Below are positions 1 through 9,176 of a DNA stretch of 64,000 nucleotides, in pieces (position 1 is the first letter of the stretch; each line of letters opens with the position of its first letter). A program made the translations under genes and the position numbers. Below the pieces are notes generated by a model, which made no database searches, was not told the DNA's origin, and saw nothing but the letters and a program-made list of their open reading frames with translations. Source of the stretch: Barnesiella propionica (GTDB taxonomy: Bacteria > Bacteroidota > Bacteroidia > Bacteroidales > Barnesiellaceae); assembly GCF_025567045.1 (NCBI RefSeq), contig NZ_JAOQJK010000005.1, positions 186,001 through 250,000 of the forward strand. The letters are read 5' to 3'.

Positions 1-1015
1 CGGCGATCTGTTTTCCCAGTTTTTGTCCTATTTCTTCTACTATTTCGATACATAGAACATCTTCTTTGTTTACAGCGTCTACCAGGTCTTCAAGCGAAAC
101 AGGCTCTTTTGACTTTATCCGCTTGGAAAGGATAGAATTTTCGCCGTTTTCAATACGTTTGGTTAATATCCGGTGTAATGCGGAACCGGAAACCTCTGTT
201 TCCAGACATCCTTTTTTCCCGCAGTGACAGATTATTTCATTGTCAAATGTGCTTATATGGCCGAATTCCCCCGAAAAACCGGACTTCCCTTTATATATTT
301 TCCCGTCAATGATGATTCCGATTCCCAATCCCCAGCTGATGTTTACGAAAATAATATCCTTTTCTCCTTTCACACAACCTTTCATATATTCTCCGTAAGT
401 CATACTGCGGGTATCATTGTCTATAGTTACCTTATATCCCAGCTTTTCCGCGAGAATTTCTGTCAGAGGTCTCTCTTCGAAATTGAATAGACTGAAACTG
501 TAACCCGAGTCGGGATTTACCCTACCTGATATGTTTATATGAATGTCGAGAATATTTTCTTTGTTTATTTTAAGTTTGTTAATGAAACCAAGAATAAGTT
601 GGCATAAATTGTTTAACCCAGTTATAGAATTTTCCGACGCGTATGGTATATCCATGTTCAATTCCATTACATCCCCTTTAAAATTTATAATACCGATATT
701 GATGGTATTTCTTTTTATTTCTACTCCGATAAAATATCCGGATTCCGGATTCAACCCGTAAAGATTAGGATAACGTCCCCCTACAGTTTCCAGTTTGCCG
801 TAATCATTAATGTAGCCGTCTTCGTACATCTCACCGATAAATTTGGTAATCGTAGGTACGCTTAAGTCCAGTTCTTTTGCAATATCTGTAATTGTAGAAT
901 TACCGTTATGAATATAATGTTGGATAATTCTTTTCTTGATCAGGGAATTTTTAGATCCTCTTTCTATTTCTTTTAACAATTGCTGGGTCATGTGGATTGA
1001 AGTTTTAATAAACAT
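1..1015 (-). CDS. ROK-family transcriptional regulator (C-terminus beyond window)
   Basis: Reading the minus strand from the ATG at 1015 gives an uninterrupted frame to the window edge, so the C-terminus is missing. The N-terminal ~80 residues form a winged helix-turn-helix (STITDIAKELDLSVPTITK). An ROK sugar-kinase-like domain follows, with GEFGH and the zinc-binding CHCGKKGC signature near residues 264-272. ROK regulators of this type usually repress adjacent sugar-utilization genes and respond to a sugar or its phosphate. It diverges from the operon at 1343-5066, which it probably controls. A second in-frame ATG at 991 (MTQQLL) matches the usual N-terminus of Bacteroides homologues and could be the true start. 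Family call is firm; the effector is unknown. Confidence 0.9.
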   Translation of the reverse strand, partial: MFIKTSIHMTQQLLKEIERGSKNSLIKKRIIQHYIHNGNSTITDIAKELDLSVPTITKFIGEMYEDGYINDYGKLETVGGRYPNLYGLNPESGYFIGVEIKRNTINIGIINFKGDVMELNMDIPYASENSITGLNNLCQLILGFINKLKINKENILDIHINISGRVNPDSGYSFSLFNFEERPLTEILAEKLGYKVTIDNDTRSMTYGEYMKGCVKGEKDIIFVNISWGLGIGIIIDGKIYKGKSGFSGEFGHISTFDNEIICHCGKKGCLETEVSGSALHRILTKRIENGENSILSKRIKSKEPVSLEDLVDAVNKEDVLCIEIVEEIGQKLGKQIA

Positions 1016-1342
1016 CGCAAATATAATAAATAATTATAAGAATCGAATTTCGGGAAGGTCTTATCTTGTACCGTTATTGTAAAAGGTAAACGGATTAATA
1101 TGGATATTTATTTTTGTCTTGTCTTTTCAAGGTTGTATAATAAAATATTTTGTTATATGATGCTTTATTAATAAAAATATGTATATTTGTACGGTTTAAT
1201 AATAAGAATTATTCTATTTGTTGGCAATTATATTGAATTTGTAAAATAGAAAATAATTCGGCGATGTAAGGATAAAAAACGGGATGAATTCTTTGTGTGA
1301 AAATAGAGGAACCTATGTCTATATATCATAAAATACAGGAAT
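1016..1342. promoter_or_regulatory. Divergent intergenic region with promoter for the sugar operon
   Basis: This AT-rich gap separates the ROK gene from the operon on the plus strand. It contains TATATTTG at 1182-1189, a perfect match to the Bacteroidetes -7 consensus TAnnTTTG facing the operon. I see no well-spaced -33 TTTG. A perfect short palindrome (AGAAT-T-ATTCT, 1205-1215) lies just downstream of the predicted start point and could be an operator for the ROK regulator. The operator role is inference. Confidence 0.45.
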
Positions 1343-2443
1343 ATGAAAGCTGATAATAGAAGAGATTTTTTTAAGAAAGCTGCATTGGCAGGAGTATCCG
1401 CATTAATGGCTCCATCGTTGTTAAATGCCGGGAACAGGCCGGTTCAAACTTTGCCGGGAGCTGATATTTCCGGTTCAGGGGAAAGCAGGCTGATTGTACC
1501 TAAAAATAACGGCCTGAAAATTACCGGGACTTTTCTGGATGAAATTTCTCACGACATACCGCATCAGAACTGGGGAGAAAAAGAATGGGATATGGATTTC
1601 CGGAATATGAAACGTATAGGTATAGATACCGTCATACTTATTCGTTCGGGTTATCGTAAATTTATTACTTATCCGTCGGAATATCTTTTAAAAAAAGGGT
1701 GTTATATGCCGTCTGTTGATTTGGTGGATATGTATCTTCGTCTGGCGGAAAAATATGGAATGAAATTTTATTTCGGTTTGTACGATTCCGGAAAATATTG
1801 GGATACCGGCGATCTTTCGTGGGAAATAGAAGATAATAAGTATGTGATCGATGAAGTATGGAAAAAATATGGTGATAAATATAAAAGTTTCGGAGGCTGG
1901 TATATCAGCGGGGAGATAAGCCGTCAGACAAAAGGGGCTATACAGGCTTTTCGTGCTATGGGAAAACAATGTAAAGACATATCGGACGGGCTTCCTACTT
2001 TTATATCTCCCTGGATAGACGGTAAAAAAGCTATTATGGGAACCGGAAAACTGACGAAAGCTGATGCGGTTTCGGTTCAGCAGCATGAAAAAGAGTGGAA
2101 TGAAATATTCGACGGGATACATGATGTCGTGGACGCTTGTGCATTCCAGGACGGTCATATCGATTATGACGAGTTGGACGCTTTCTTTACTGTGAATAAA
2201 AAACTGGCAGATAAATACGGTATGCAGTGCTGGACGAACGCTGAATCTTTTGACCGGGATATGCCTATTCGTTTTTTACCTATAAAATTCGATAAACTCC
2301 GTATGAAACTTGAAGCTGCGAAACGCGCCGGATATGATAAAGCCATTACCTTTGAGTTTTCACATTTCATGAGTCCCCAATCGGCATATTTACAGGCGGG
2401 TCATCTATATGACCGATACAGGGAATATTTTAATATTAAATAA
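1343..2443 (+). CDS. Exported DUF4434 family protein with twin-arginine signal
   Basis: 366 residues. The N-terminus has a twin-arginine motif (NRRDFFKK, residues 5-12) followed by a hydrophobic stretch and a likely cleavage site after LLNAG, so it probably crosses the inner membrane by Tat. The rest resembles DUF4434 proteins, thought to have a TIM-barrel glycoside-hydrolase-like fold; the IYISGE-like segment GWYISGEISR and acidic residues near it could be active-site elements. It is the first gene of an operon with a sugar permease and an N-acylglucosamine 2-epimerase, 9 bp from the next gene, so a role in releasing or trimming a sugar for uptake is plausible. The reaction is unknown. Confidence 0.75.
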   Translation: MKADNRRDFFKKAALAGVSALMAPSLLNAGNRPVQTLPGADISGSGESRLIVPKNNGLKITGTFLDEISHDIPHQNWGEKEWDMDFRNMKRIGIDTVILIRSGYRKFITYPSEYLLKKGCYMPSVDLVDMYLRLAEKYGMKFYFGLYDSGKYWDTGDLSWEIEDNKYVIDEVWKKYGDKYKSFGGWYISGEISRQTKGAIQAFRAMGKQCKDISDGLPTFISPWIDGKKAIMGTGKLTKADAVSVQQHEKEWNEIFDGIHDVVDACAFQDGHIDYDELDAFFTVNKKLADKYGMQCWTNAESFDRDMPIRFLPIKFDKLRMKLEAAKRAGYDKAITFEFSHFMSPQSAYLQAGHLYDRYREYFNIK

Positions 2444-2452
2444 AGGCACGAT

Positions 2453-3850
2453 ATGAAATCTTCTGTAAATTTGGGTTACCTCATCTTTCTGTCTGTGGTA
2501 GCAGCTTTGGGTGGTTTTCTGTTTGGTTATGATACAGCTGTTATTTCCGGTACGATCGCTCAGGTGAGCAGCCTGTTCGAACTCGATGCTTTACAGAGCG
2601 GATGGTATGTAGGATGTGCCTTGATCGGTTCTATCATCGGGGTTCTTTTTTCCGGAGTTCTAAGTGATAATATCGGTCGTAAGCGAACGATGATATTTTC
2701 AGCTATATTATTTTCTGTATCGAGTATAGGCTGTGCTGTCAGTGCAGATTTTAATCAGCTGGTCATTTACCGGATCATTGGAGGGGTGGGTATTGGTATC
2801 GTTTCGATTATTTCACCATTATATATTTCGGAAATTTCCGTGGCTCAATACCGTGGCAGACTGGTTTCTCTTTATCAACTGGCGATTACTGTTGGATTTT
2901 TAGGCGCGTATCTTGTCAATTATTACCTGCTCGAATTTTCAAAAAACGGTATTATGTCGGGTATCGGATGGGTGGATAATATTTTTATTACCGAAGTGTG
3001 GCGTGGTATGCTCGGGATGGAAACATTACCGGCTCTATTATTTTTTGTTATTATATTCTTTATTCCGGAAAGTCCTCGCTGGCTTTTGTTGAAAGGAAAT
3101 GAAAAGCGTGCCGGTAATATATTGGAGAAAATATATAAATCGTCGCAGGATGTTGATAAACAATTGAAAGAAACAAATTCCGTAATATCCGGTGAAACGA
3201 AATCGGAGTACTCATTGTTATTTAAGCCGGGAATATTTAAAGCTGTCGCTATAGGGGTTTGTATTGCAATTCTCGGTCAGTTCATGGGGGTTAATGCCGT
3301 ATTGTATTACGGACCTTCAATTTTTGAAAGTACGGGTCTTTCGGGAGGCGATTCTTTGTTTTATCAGGTATTGGTGGGACTGGTCAATATGCTTACGACA
3401 GTACTTGCTTTGGTGATTATCGACAGGATAGGGCGTAAAAAGCTGGTATATTACGGTGTTTCCGGTATGATCGTATCATTATTGTTGATAGGGCTATATT
3501 TTATATACGGTAATATGCTCGGTATTCCCGCTTTGCTGCTGTTAATCTTTTTTCTGTTGTATATTTTTTGTTGTGCTGTTTCTATTTGTGCTGTGGTATG
3601 GGTGTTACTTTCCGAGATGTATCCTATGAAAGTCAGGGGAGTCGCCATGTCTATTGCAGGTTTTGCTTTGTGGATAGGTACGTATTTGATCGGGCAGCTT
3701 ACCCCGTGGATGTTACAGCATCTTACCCCGGCCGGAACATTTTTCTTGTTCGCCCTGATGTGTGTGCCGTATATCCTGATTGTTTGGAAATATGTGCCTG
3801 AAACGACCGGAAAGTCATTGGAAGAAATAGAAAATTACTGGAAGAAATAA
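2453..3850 (+). CDS. MFS sugar porter family permease
   Basis: 465 residues with about twelve hydrophobic segments. Signatures of the sugar porter family (TC 2.A.1.1) are visible: GGFLFGYDTAVISG near the start, D-NIGRKR after helix 2, PESPRWLL at the end of the N-terminal half, DRIGRK in the second half and the terminal PETTGKSLEEIE. Such proteins are inner-membrane proton or facilitated sugar symporters. It lies between the DUF4434 gene and the epimerase and so probably imports the sugar those enzymes act on. It is not of the NanT sialate-transporter type by these motifs; the substrate is not decided by sequence. Confidence 0.9.
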   Translation: MKSSVNLGYLIFLSVVAALGGFLFGYDTAVISGTIAQVSSLFELDALQSGWYVGCALIGSIIGVLFSGVLSDNIGRKRTMIFSAILFSVSSIGCAVSADFNQLVIYRIIGGVGIGIVSIISPLYISEISVAQYRGRLVSLYQLAITVGFLGAYLVNYYLLEFSKNGIMSGIGWVDNIFITEVWRGMLGMETLPALLFFVIIFFIPESPRWLLLKGNEKRAGNILEKIYKSSQDVDKQLKETNSVISGETKSEYSLLFKPGIFKAVAIGVCIAILGQFMGVNAVLYYGPSIFESTGLSGGDSLFYQVLVGLVNMLTTVLALVIIDRIGRKKLVYYGVSGMIVSLLLIGLYFIYGNMLGIPALLLLIFFLLYIFCCAVSICAVVWVLLSEMYPMKVRGVAMSIAGFALWIGTYLIGQLTPWMLQHLTPAGTFFLFALMCVPYILIVWKYVPETTGKSLEEIENYWKK

Positions 3851-3881
3851 TGTTGATTTAAGTTTCTAAATATGAATAACT

Positions 3882-5066
3882 ATGGATTTTAATAAGTTGG
3901 CGGAACAATATAAGCAGGAACTACTGGAGAATGTTCTTCCTTTCTGGCTGCAACATTCGCAGGACCCTGAGTTCGGGGGATATTTTTCTTGTCTTGACAG
4001 AAGGGGAGAGGTATATGATACCGATAAATTTATATGGCTTCAGGCCCGGGAAGTGTGGATGTTTGCTATGCTCTGTAATAAAGTAGAAGCAAGGAAAGAA
4101 TGGCTTGATTGTGCCGTTCAGGGTGGCGAATTTTTGAAGAAATGGGGACATGATGGTAATTATAATTGGTATTTTTCGCTTGACAGAGAAGGAAATCCTT
4201 TGGTTGAGCCATATAATATATTTTCTTATACTTTTGCAACGATGGCTTTCGGACAATTGAGCCTGGCCACTGGTAATGAGGAATATGCTTCAATAGCCCG
4301 GAGAACATTTGATATCATTTTGTCTAAAGTTGATAACCCAAAGGGGAAGTGGAATAAATTGCATCCGGGTACACGTGAATTAAAGAATTTCGCTTTACCT
4401 ATGATTCTATGTAATCTTGCTCTGGAAATAGAACACCTTCTGGATGAAAAATATTTACAGCAGACGATGGATAATTGCATACATGAGGTCATGGATGTGT
4501 TTTACAGACCCGAATTAGGAGGCATTATTCTGGAAAATGTAACCGCAGACGGGCTGCTTTCCGATTCTTTTGAGGGACGGGTAGTAAATCCCGGGCATTC
4601 TATCGAAGCTATGTGGTTTATTATGGATCTGGGAAATCGTTTGCAACGTCCGGAACTTATTGAGAAAGCAAAAAATATAACGCTCACCATGCTTGATTAT
4701 GGTTGGGATAAAAGACATGGAGGTATTTTTTATTTTATGGACCGGTTGGGACATCCGGTACAACAACTGGAATGGGACCAAAAGCTGTGGTGGGTTCATA
4801 TTGAATCTCTTATTTCGTTATTGAAAGGTTATCGGTTTACCCGGGATAAAAGATGTCTGGACTGGTTTGAAAAAATACATGATTATGTTTGGAACCATTT
4901 TAAGGATCCTGAATATCCTGAATGGTATGGATATCTGAACCGGCAAGGAGAAGTACTGCTCCCTTTGAAAGGAGGAAAATGGAAAGGATGTTTCCATGTG
5001 CCCAGAGGATTATTCCAGTGCTGGAAAACGTTAGAAATATTGGGAAATATGAATAAAACAGATTAA
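3882..5066 (+). CDS. N-acylglucosamine 2-epimerase family protein (AGE)
   Basis: 394 residues, the normal size for the AGE family, an (alpha/alpha)6-barrel that interconverts epimers at C2, classically N-acetylmannosamine and N-acetylglucosamine. Family features include FIWLQAREVW, NPGHSIEAMW (catalytic His region) and WDQKLWWVHIES. Cytoplasmic, no signal peptide. Bacteroides use this enzyme type in sialic-acid catabolism, and the ROK regulator plus permease fit amino-sugar use. No neuraminate lyase is visible, and AGE members also include cellobiose and mannose 2-epimerases, so the substrate remains open. Confidence 0.85.
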   Translation: MDFNKLAEQYKQELLENVLPFWLQHSQDPEFGGYFSCLDRRGEVYDTDKFIWLQAREVWMFAMLCNKVEARKEWLDCAVQGGEFLKKWGHDGNYNWYFSLDREGNPLVEPYNIFSYTFATMAFGQLSLATGNEEYASIARRTFDIILSKVDNPKGKWNKLHPGTRELKNFALPMILCNLALEIEHLLDEKYLQQTMDNCIHEVMDVFYRPELGGIILENVTADGLLSDSFEGRVVNPGHSIEAMWFIMDLGNRLQRPELIEKAKNITLTMLDYGWDKRHGGIFYFMDRLGHPVQQLEWDQKLWWVHIESLISLLKGYRFTRDKRCLDWFEKIHDYVWNHFKDPEYPEWYGYLNRQGEVLLPLKGGKWKGCFHVPRGLFQCWKTLEILGNMNKTD

Positions 5067-5108
5067 AACCTTTTATTTGGTTTTTAGGTTGATAATTTAT
5101 TTATATTG

Positions 5109-5145
5109 ACTCCCGGTAATAATCTTTTGTTACCGGGAGTGCTCT
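5109..5145 (+). terminator. Rho-independent terminator of the sugar operon
   Basis: A perfect 11-bp stem (ACTCCCGGTAA at 5109-5119, TTACCGGGAGT at 5130-5140) with a 10-nt loop is followed by a CTCTTTTA tail, about 40 bp after the epimerase stop. Confidence 0.85.
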
Positions 5146-5300
5146 TTTACAGAGATATGATAAAAAAAGCAACCCTGAGGCTGCTCTATGTAGTTTGTAA
5201 CTGTCGTATTTCAATCCATGTAAAAATACGATTAGTATTCCTCTTCATTGAAGAGTTGTTCAATATTTGTTTATCAATCAGTTATCATTAATACAATAAC

Positions 5301-5325
5301 ATTTAGCCAAACAAACCACGCTATC
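5301..5325 (+). repeat. Left direct repeat (candidate attL)
   Basis: Matches 30370-30394 at 23 of 25 positions. It begins ATTTAGCCAAACAAACCAC and differs only at the 7th and 20th bases. A second shared word, GACAAACAAATA, follows at 5350-5361 (also at 30417-30428), so both ends have the same two-box arrangement, 50 and 48 bp apart. Confidence 0.6.
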
Positions 5326-5361
5326 TGAGGGCAAAGATAATGATTTCTGGACAAACAAATA

Positions 5362-6834
5362 CTATGAATTTTGCAATAATTCCATTTCTATTGTTCTTAT
5401 TCCTCCTTCCAAAGGGGTTTTATAACTTTCCTCTTCATAAATAGCTGATGATAAATATAGTAGAGCAGAACGTGTTAGTCTTAATAACCGCAATGTTTTA
5501 TCGTAGAAAGCATCTTGTTCGATTTCATAAGTTTCGGGAGCTTCGTCCCAACACATATTTTTAACTTCTACAACTTTGAAAGATTTATGCTCGATGTAAT
5601 TTCGGATAGTAGCAATCTCTTTTGCTTCCGGCTCAATTGGCGAACCGCTTTTTTCATCCAAATCCTTGCTTAGCCAAAAAAGCCCACGCAAAGCTAAATT
5701 ATGCTTGTTGAAAATTTCTGTCCTTATCGGATTCTTAACATTACCGCTTTTGTGCCAGATGTTTCGAAAAGAGACCTTATTCTTATCAATACCTAATTTC
5801 AAATAAATATTGAGTAGATATGCGATTTTGTCAAAGATGGAATAACATAAACGAAATGCTATTTTTACTTTCTCGATATTTATTGAATATAACGGCATGT
5901 CAAAAACGCTGTAAAGCGTAACTTCTCGATCTGAGAAATGCTTTCTGTCATTATAGGCTCCATCATAAAAAAAGAACCTTGCTGTAACAAACTCCTGCTT
6001 AATCTGATTGAATATAGATTGATATATCGGCTTATCTTCTCTTTTAAGTGTCATTGCTGGCGTGTGTAAAATATCACGGGCAACTATATTTTGTCGAATA
6101 ACATCATTTAGCGGATTCAAGAACAAAACATTGTCAATGCACCAAAGACGATAATCTTTGTCTTCCTCAGTACAATCTGCTAAAATATCAGGATACACTT
6201 TATAATCGTCCAATAATTCAGATGGGTAGCTACTTGCTATATGATTGGCTAATTCGTGAAATCCATAACCAACTTCGGGATACACATCTTTCTTTTCAGA
6301 CGCCTCCAATAGATATTTACGAGCGTATTGTAAAAAGATGAATTGATGGGTTCCGTCGAACAATTCCCTTGCATAACGATATAAACCGTATCCTTTATTC
6401 CCTAATGCCATGCCGAAATCAGAATTAATGTTTAAAGCCCAATTAAAGTAGTATTGAGCTTCTGCGTATCTCCCAATATGGCTAAAAGCACATCCAAGGT
6501 TGGTCAATACTTGGCAAGCATCCATTGCCTTCACGTCGTCTATAAAATGCAATGCAACTCTCAAATGATAAATCTCTTTTTCGTATTCCGTAGAAGATAG
6601 TTCGGCATTCTCTGGTGAATCATATTTTAATGACAACACATAACTCCATCCATTCGCAACGAAATAATGAAATCTACATTTTTCACTTTTATTAAATTGG
6701 CTAATATCAACTTTCGTTGACAAGTCCAAACCTTCTTTGAGTTTAGATAGATTTCTTTCCTCCCTTGAAGTTTCGAATATCATAGCCAATTTATTTAAGA
6801 TTTCCAATGGTGTATGTGTGTTTATATTGCACAT
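5362..6834 (-). CDS. TPR protein with LA2681-like HEPN domain (putative RNase, defence-related)
   Basis: 490 residues. A tetratricopeptide-like helical region occupies roughly residues 60-160 (clear unit at 107-150). The C-terminal half matches my recollection of LA2681-type HEPN domains and carries the HEPN catalytic signature R-x4-H at 411-416 (RNYIEH). HEPN proteins are commonly metal-independent RNases in toxin-antitoxin and anti-phage systems. The gene follows the ATPase gene by 30 bp on the same strand, so the two are probably co-transcribed, and its stop lies against the left end of the element. RNase activity and a defence role are inferences from the motif and position. Confidence 0.7.
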   Translation of the reverse strand: MCNINTHTPLEILNKLAMIFETSREERNLSKLKEGLDLSTKVDISQFNKSEKCRFHYFVANGWSYVLSLKYDSPENAELSSTEYEKEIYHLRVALHFIDDVKAMDACQVLTNLGCAFSHIGRYAEAQYYFNWALNINSDFGMALGNKGYGLYRYARELFDGTHQFIFLQYARKYLLEASEKKDVYPEVGYGFHELANHIASSYPSELLDDYKVYPDILADCTEEDKDYRLWCIDNVLFLNPLNDVIRQNIVARDILHTPAMTLKREDKPIYQSIFNQIKQEFVTARFFFYDGAYNDRKHFSDREVTLYSVFDMPLYSINIEKVKIAFRLCYSIFDKIAYLLNIYLKLGIDKNKVSFRNIWHKSGNVKNPIRTEIFNKHNLALRGLFWLSKDLDEKSGSPIEPEAKEIATIRNYIEHKSFKVVEVKNMCWDEAPETYEIEQDAFYDKTLRLLRLTRSALLYLSSAIYEEESYKTPLEGGIRTIEMELLQNS

Positions 6835-6864
6835 AATAAAAACGTAGTTAAAACAGATATAAGT

Positions 6865-8070
6865 TTAATACAAACACCCAAACATCCAAAGCGGAATTCT
6901 ATTACCGTTGCCAGTTTCAATATCATCAATAGCAAGATAACTATTCGGAAGATTTGCAATCTGATCGAATGTTTTGCGACTTCCACCAACCTCAAACAAA
7001 TACTTGCCATCGGCCATAAAATCGCCCTGCTTGGGCATTGTCAGAGTCGTAATTGCTCCAACCTGATTAGCAAAAAATGTTTCACGCATCGTCCCTTCCG
7101 AGACTTTGCCAGAAAGGGCGTACATCAGATTGGCATTATTAAGATATATCTTTTTCGGTCCGGTCAAGTGCTTGTAGTCTTTGATTTTATTAGTAAGTAA
7201 CCACAGCAACCCAGCGCGATCTAACAGATACAACATTTTAAGTGTCTGGTCACGCGTTGACTCCAATTGTGACGAGAGTTTATTGATGTTCGGTTCTAAG
7301 GGAACATTCTCGGCAATAACCATCAAGAGTTTCTTGATTTTCTGTGCGGTCGTGTAAGTAATATCTTCAACGGCAGGAATATCGCTATCGATAACAAGTC
7401 GTGCAACCTCTCCAACTCGCATCAAGTAATCCTCCCCTGCCTCTTTATAGTAGGGATAATATCCTATCTGAAGATATCGGTCAAAATGTTTCAGCACTTT
7501 TATTTCAGAAGTAACATCCAGCGCATATTTTGTATGGTTTACAAGCAATTTTTCCAATTCGATGGATGGAATCGTTGCAATGCCCTCATATTCGAGATAT
7601 TCTCGGAACGATAACCCAGTAAGAGTGTAAAGCGATTGTCTGCGGGACAAATCCGCCACCGAATTTTCGATAGCAAGCATAGCAGATCCGGTATAGACAA
7701 TATTCAAGTCAGGATAACTGTCATAGAAGTATTTGAGCAATGCCGTCCAATTCTTATACTTGTGTACTTCATCGAAATAAATATGCATCACACCATGCGT
7801 ATAGAGGAATTCAACTAACTCCTCCAATCTATGATTCTCAAACCACAAATTGTCAAGCGAAACATATAATACATCGTCTATGTTGTCAAATGTTTCCTTG
7901 ATATGTTGCATTAGCATGGTGGTCTTACCGACACCACGCGCTCCTTTTATTCCCACCAGTCGAACATCCCAGTTAATCCGGTCATACAAATATCGTTTGA
8001 AACGCAAATCGGTCGTAGCGAGTTTTCGATGATAGGCATTTAATAAAGGCTGAATATCCGCATAATCCAT
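6865..8070 (-). CDS. AAA_14/DUF4143-type ATPase
   Basis: 401 residues, the usual size for this family. Walker A GARGVGKTT is at 43-51 and Walker B IYFDE at 97-101, followed by a sensor-like YTGSAML. The C-terminal half resembles DUF4143, a winged-helix plus nuclease-fold-like region, and ends in a short FEVGGSRKTFDQI segment. Members are widespread in Bacteroidales genomes and often sit in mobile or accessory DNA; the molecular function is poorly known. Position upstream of the HEPN gene suggests a two-gene module in which the ATPase could control the HEPN protein. That pairing is inference. Confidence 0.75.
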   Translation of the reverse strand: MDYADIQPLLNAYHRKLATTDLRFKRYLYDRINWDVRLVGIKGARGVGKTTMLMQHIKETFDNIDDVLYVSLDNLWFENHRLEELVEFLYTHGVMHIYFDEVHKYKNWTALLKYFYDSYPDLNIVYTGSAMLAIENSVADLSRRQSLYTLTGLSFREYLEYEGIATIPSIELEKLLVNHTKYALDVTSEIKVLKHFDRYLQIGYYPYYKEAGEDYLMRVGEVARLVIDSDIPAVEDITYTTAQKIKKLLMVIAENVPLEPNINKLSSQLESTRDQTLKMLYLLDRAGLLWLLTNKIKDYKHLTGPKKIYLNNANLMYALSGKVSEGTMRETFFANQVGAITTLTMPKQGDFMADGKYLFEVGGSRKTFDQIANLPNSYLAIDDIETGNGNRIPLWMFGCLY

Positions 8071-8099
8071 AATGAAATCAATTTTATAGGTTTTGAGTG

Positions 8100-8107
8100 C
8101 AAATATA
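8100..8107 (-). promoter_or_regulatory. -7 promoter box upstream of the ATPase-HEPN pair
   Basis: On the minus strand this reads TATATTTG, a perfect TAnnTTTG, about 30 bp before the ATPase start codon. No clear -33 box is seen. The remaining 8108-8292 is AT-rich with no gene. Confidence 0.5.
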
Positions 8108-8292
8108 GCAAAACACTTTCAGAAAAGCGAATTTTTCATCAATATTCACCTTTTCAAAAGTGCTATGTATCATGATATCTTTTTGCATATATCTATAAAT
8201 GACTAAAAATTATTTCCGGCAACTTTTCCTCTACGGCTTATAAATCTGAAAATTGAATATGACAATGAAATATTTAGCTTTAATTCTTAGCG

Positions 8293-9060
8293 TCATTCTT
8301 TCAATCGTCCGATAGCTTTCCGGATACCATAGGCTACCGATGTCATATTGTTTCTTGCAGCGGACAAGGCAGACGAGAGGCTTGAGGCGGAAACGAACCT
8401 TGTATCGTCCTTGGATCGCAAGAACCGGCCACGGTTCAAGACGGATTGCCAATGAGATTGAATAAATGTGTTTTCGAGGAGCGCATCAAACAAAATTGCC
8501 ACATACCGGACTGTGTTCACACGGAGGCAGAAGCCCTCCTTGCAGGCAAACAGGGCTTCCATATCTTCGACGCACACTGGAATATTAAACAGATGGTAAG
8601 TATTGGCACAAGATACAATACCAGCCATCTGTTCACGGGTGAAGTTGCAGCCAAAAGAAAGAGGAGGATTGCTTATCGGCTCATCAGCACGATGCTCGAC
8701 GGTTTTAGATGGCGATTCGGACGTGTCGTACATCCGTTTCAGCTCCATGCACTCCTCGAAAGAGAATGATTCTGCGGTAAAAAGAGGTTTGATAAGGTGG
8801 GCATAGCCGGTTAGCAGCCCCTTGACGATATGAATGTTCATTTCATGGCAGTTCCGGCAGACTGCATGATTGCAATCAATGTACCGGTGTCTGTTTATGA
8901 AGTCATCCACGTAGCGATCATACCGCTTGCCATCTACTATGACATCTTGAAGATAAAGTTCTCTCGCTTCAGAGAGTAAGATAAAAAATTCTTCTACTAC
9001 ATCCTGTTCCGTAGCAAAATGATGCAAGTGTAGGCTTTCTCCAAAAAGAGAGAGAGCCAT
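8293..9060 (-). CDS. Hypothetical protein of mobile-element type
   Basis: 255 residues, not recognized. The N-terminal half contains a Cys/His cluster (C-x4-C-x2-CH around residues 63-71), which might bind zinc. The C-terminal ~120 residues resemble small proteins I associate with Bacteroides conjugative and mobilizable elements (FTREQMAGIV ... VNTVRYVAILFDALL ... ending in GIRKAIGRLK), with a helical, possibly DNA-binding tail. It does not match RteC by eye. No signal peptide. It stands alone between the cargo operons and the ATPase-HEPN pair, with a 116-bp AT-rich leader. Confidence 0.55.
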   Translation of the reverse strand: MALSLFGESLHLHHFATEQDVVEEFFILLSEARELYLQDVIVDGKRYDRYVDDFINRHRYIDCNHAVCRNCHEMNIHIVKGLLTGYAHLIKPLFTAESFSFEECMELKRMYDTSESPSKTVEHRADEPISNPPLSFGCNFTREQMAGIVSCANTYHLFNIPVCVEDMEALFACKEGFCLRVNTVRYVAILFDALLENTFIQSHWQSVLNRGRFLRSKDDTRFVSASSLSSALSAARNNMTSVAYGIRKAIGRLKE

Positions 9061-9176
9061 TATTCAATCTTTTCATTATAAATTTATTTTTATGGATTTA
9101 TATTTTAATTACAAAGGGCTTTACTAAAGCTATTTAAGAAATCACTGCAGAGCATTGTTTCTATTGGTAATCTTCA

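Noticed and set aside
1688..2158. Minus-strand frame inside the DUF4434 gene
   Set aside because: Shadow of a well-supported gene; composition and lack of motifs show it is not coding. The same applies to the many other antisense frames over mur, fts and cargo genes.
8293..9060. RteC-type regulator
   Set aside because: Position in a mobile element suggested it, but the sequence does not show the RteC pattern I remember; left as hypothetical.
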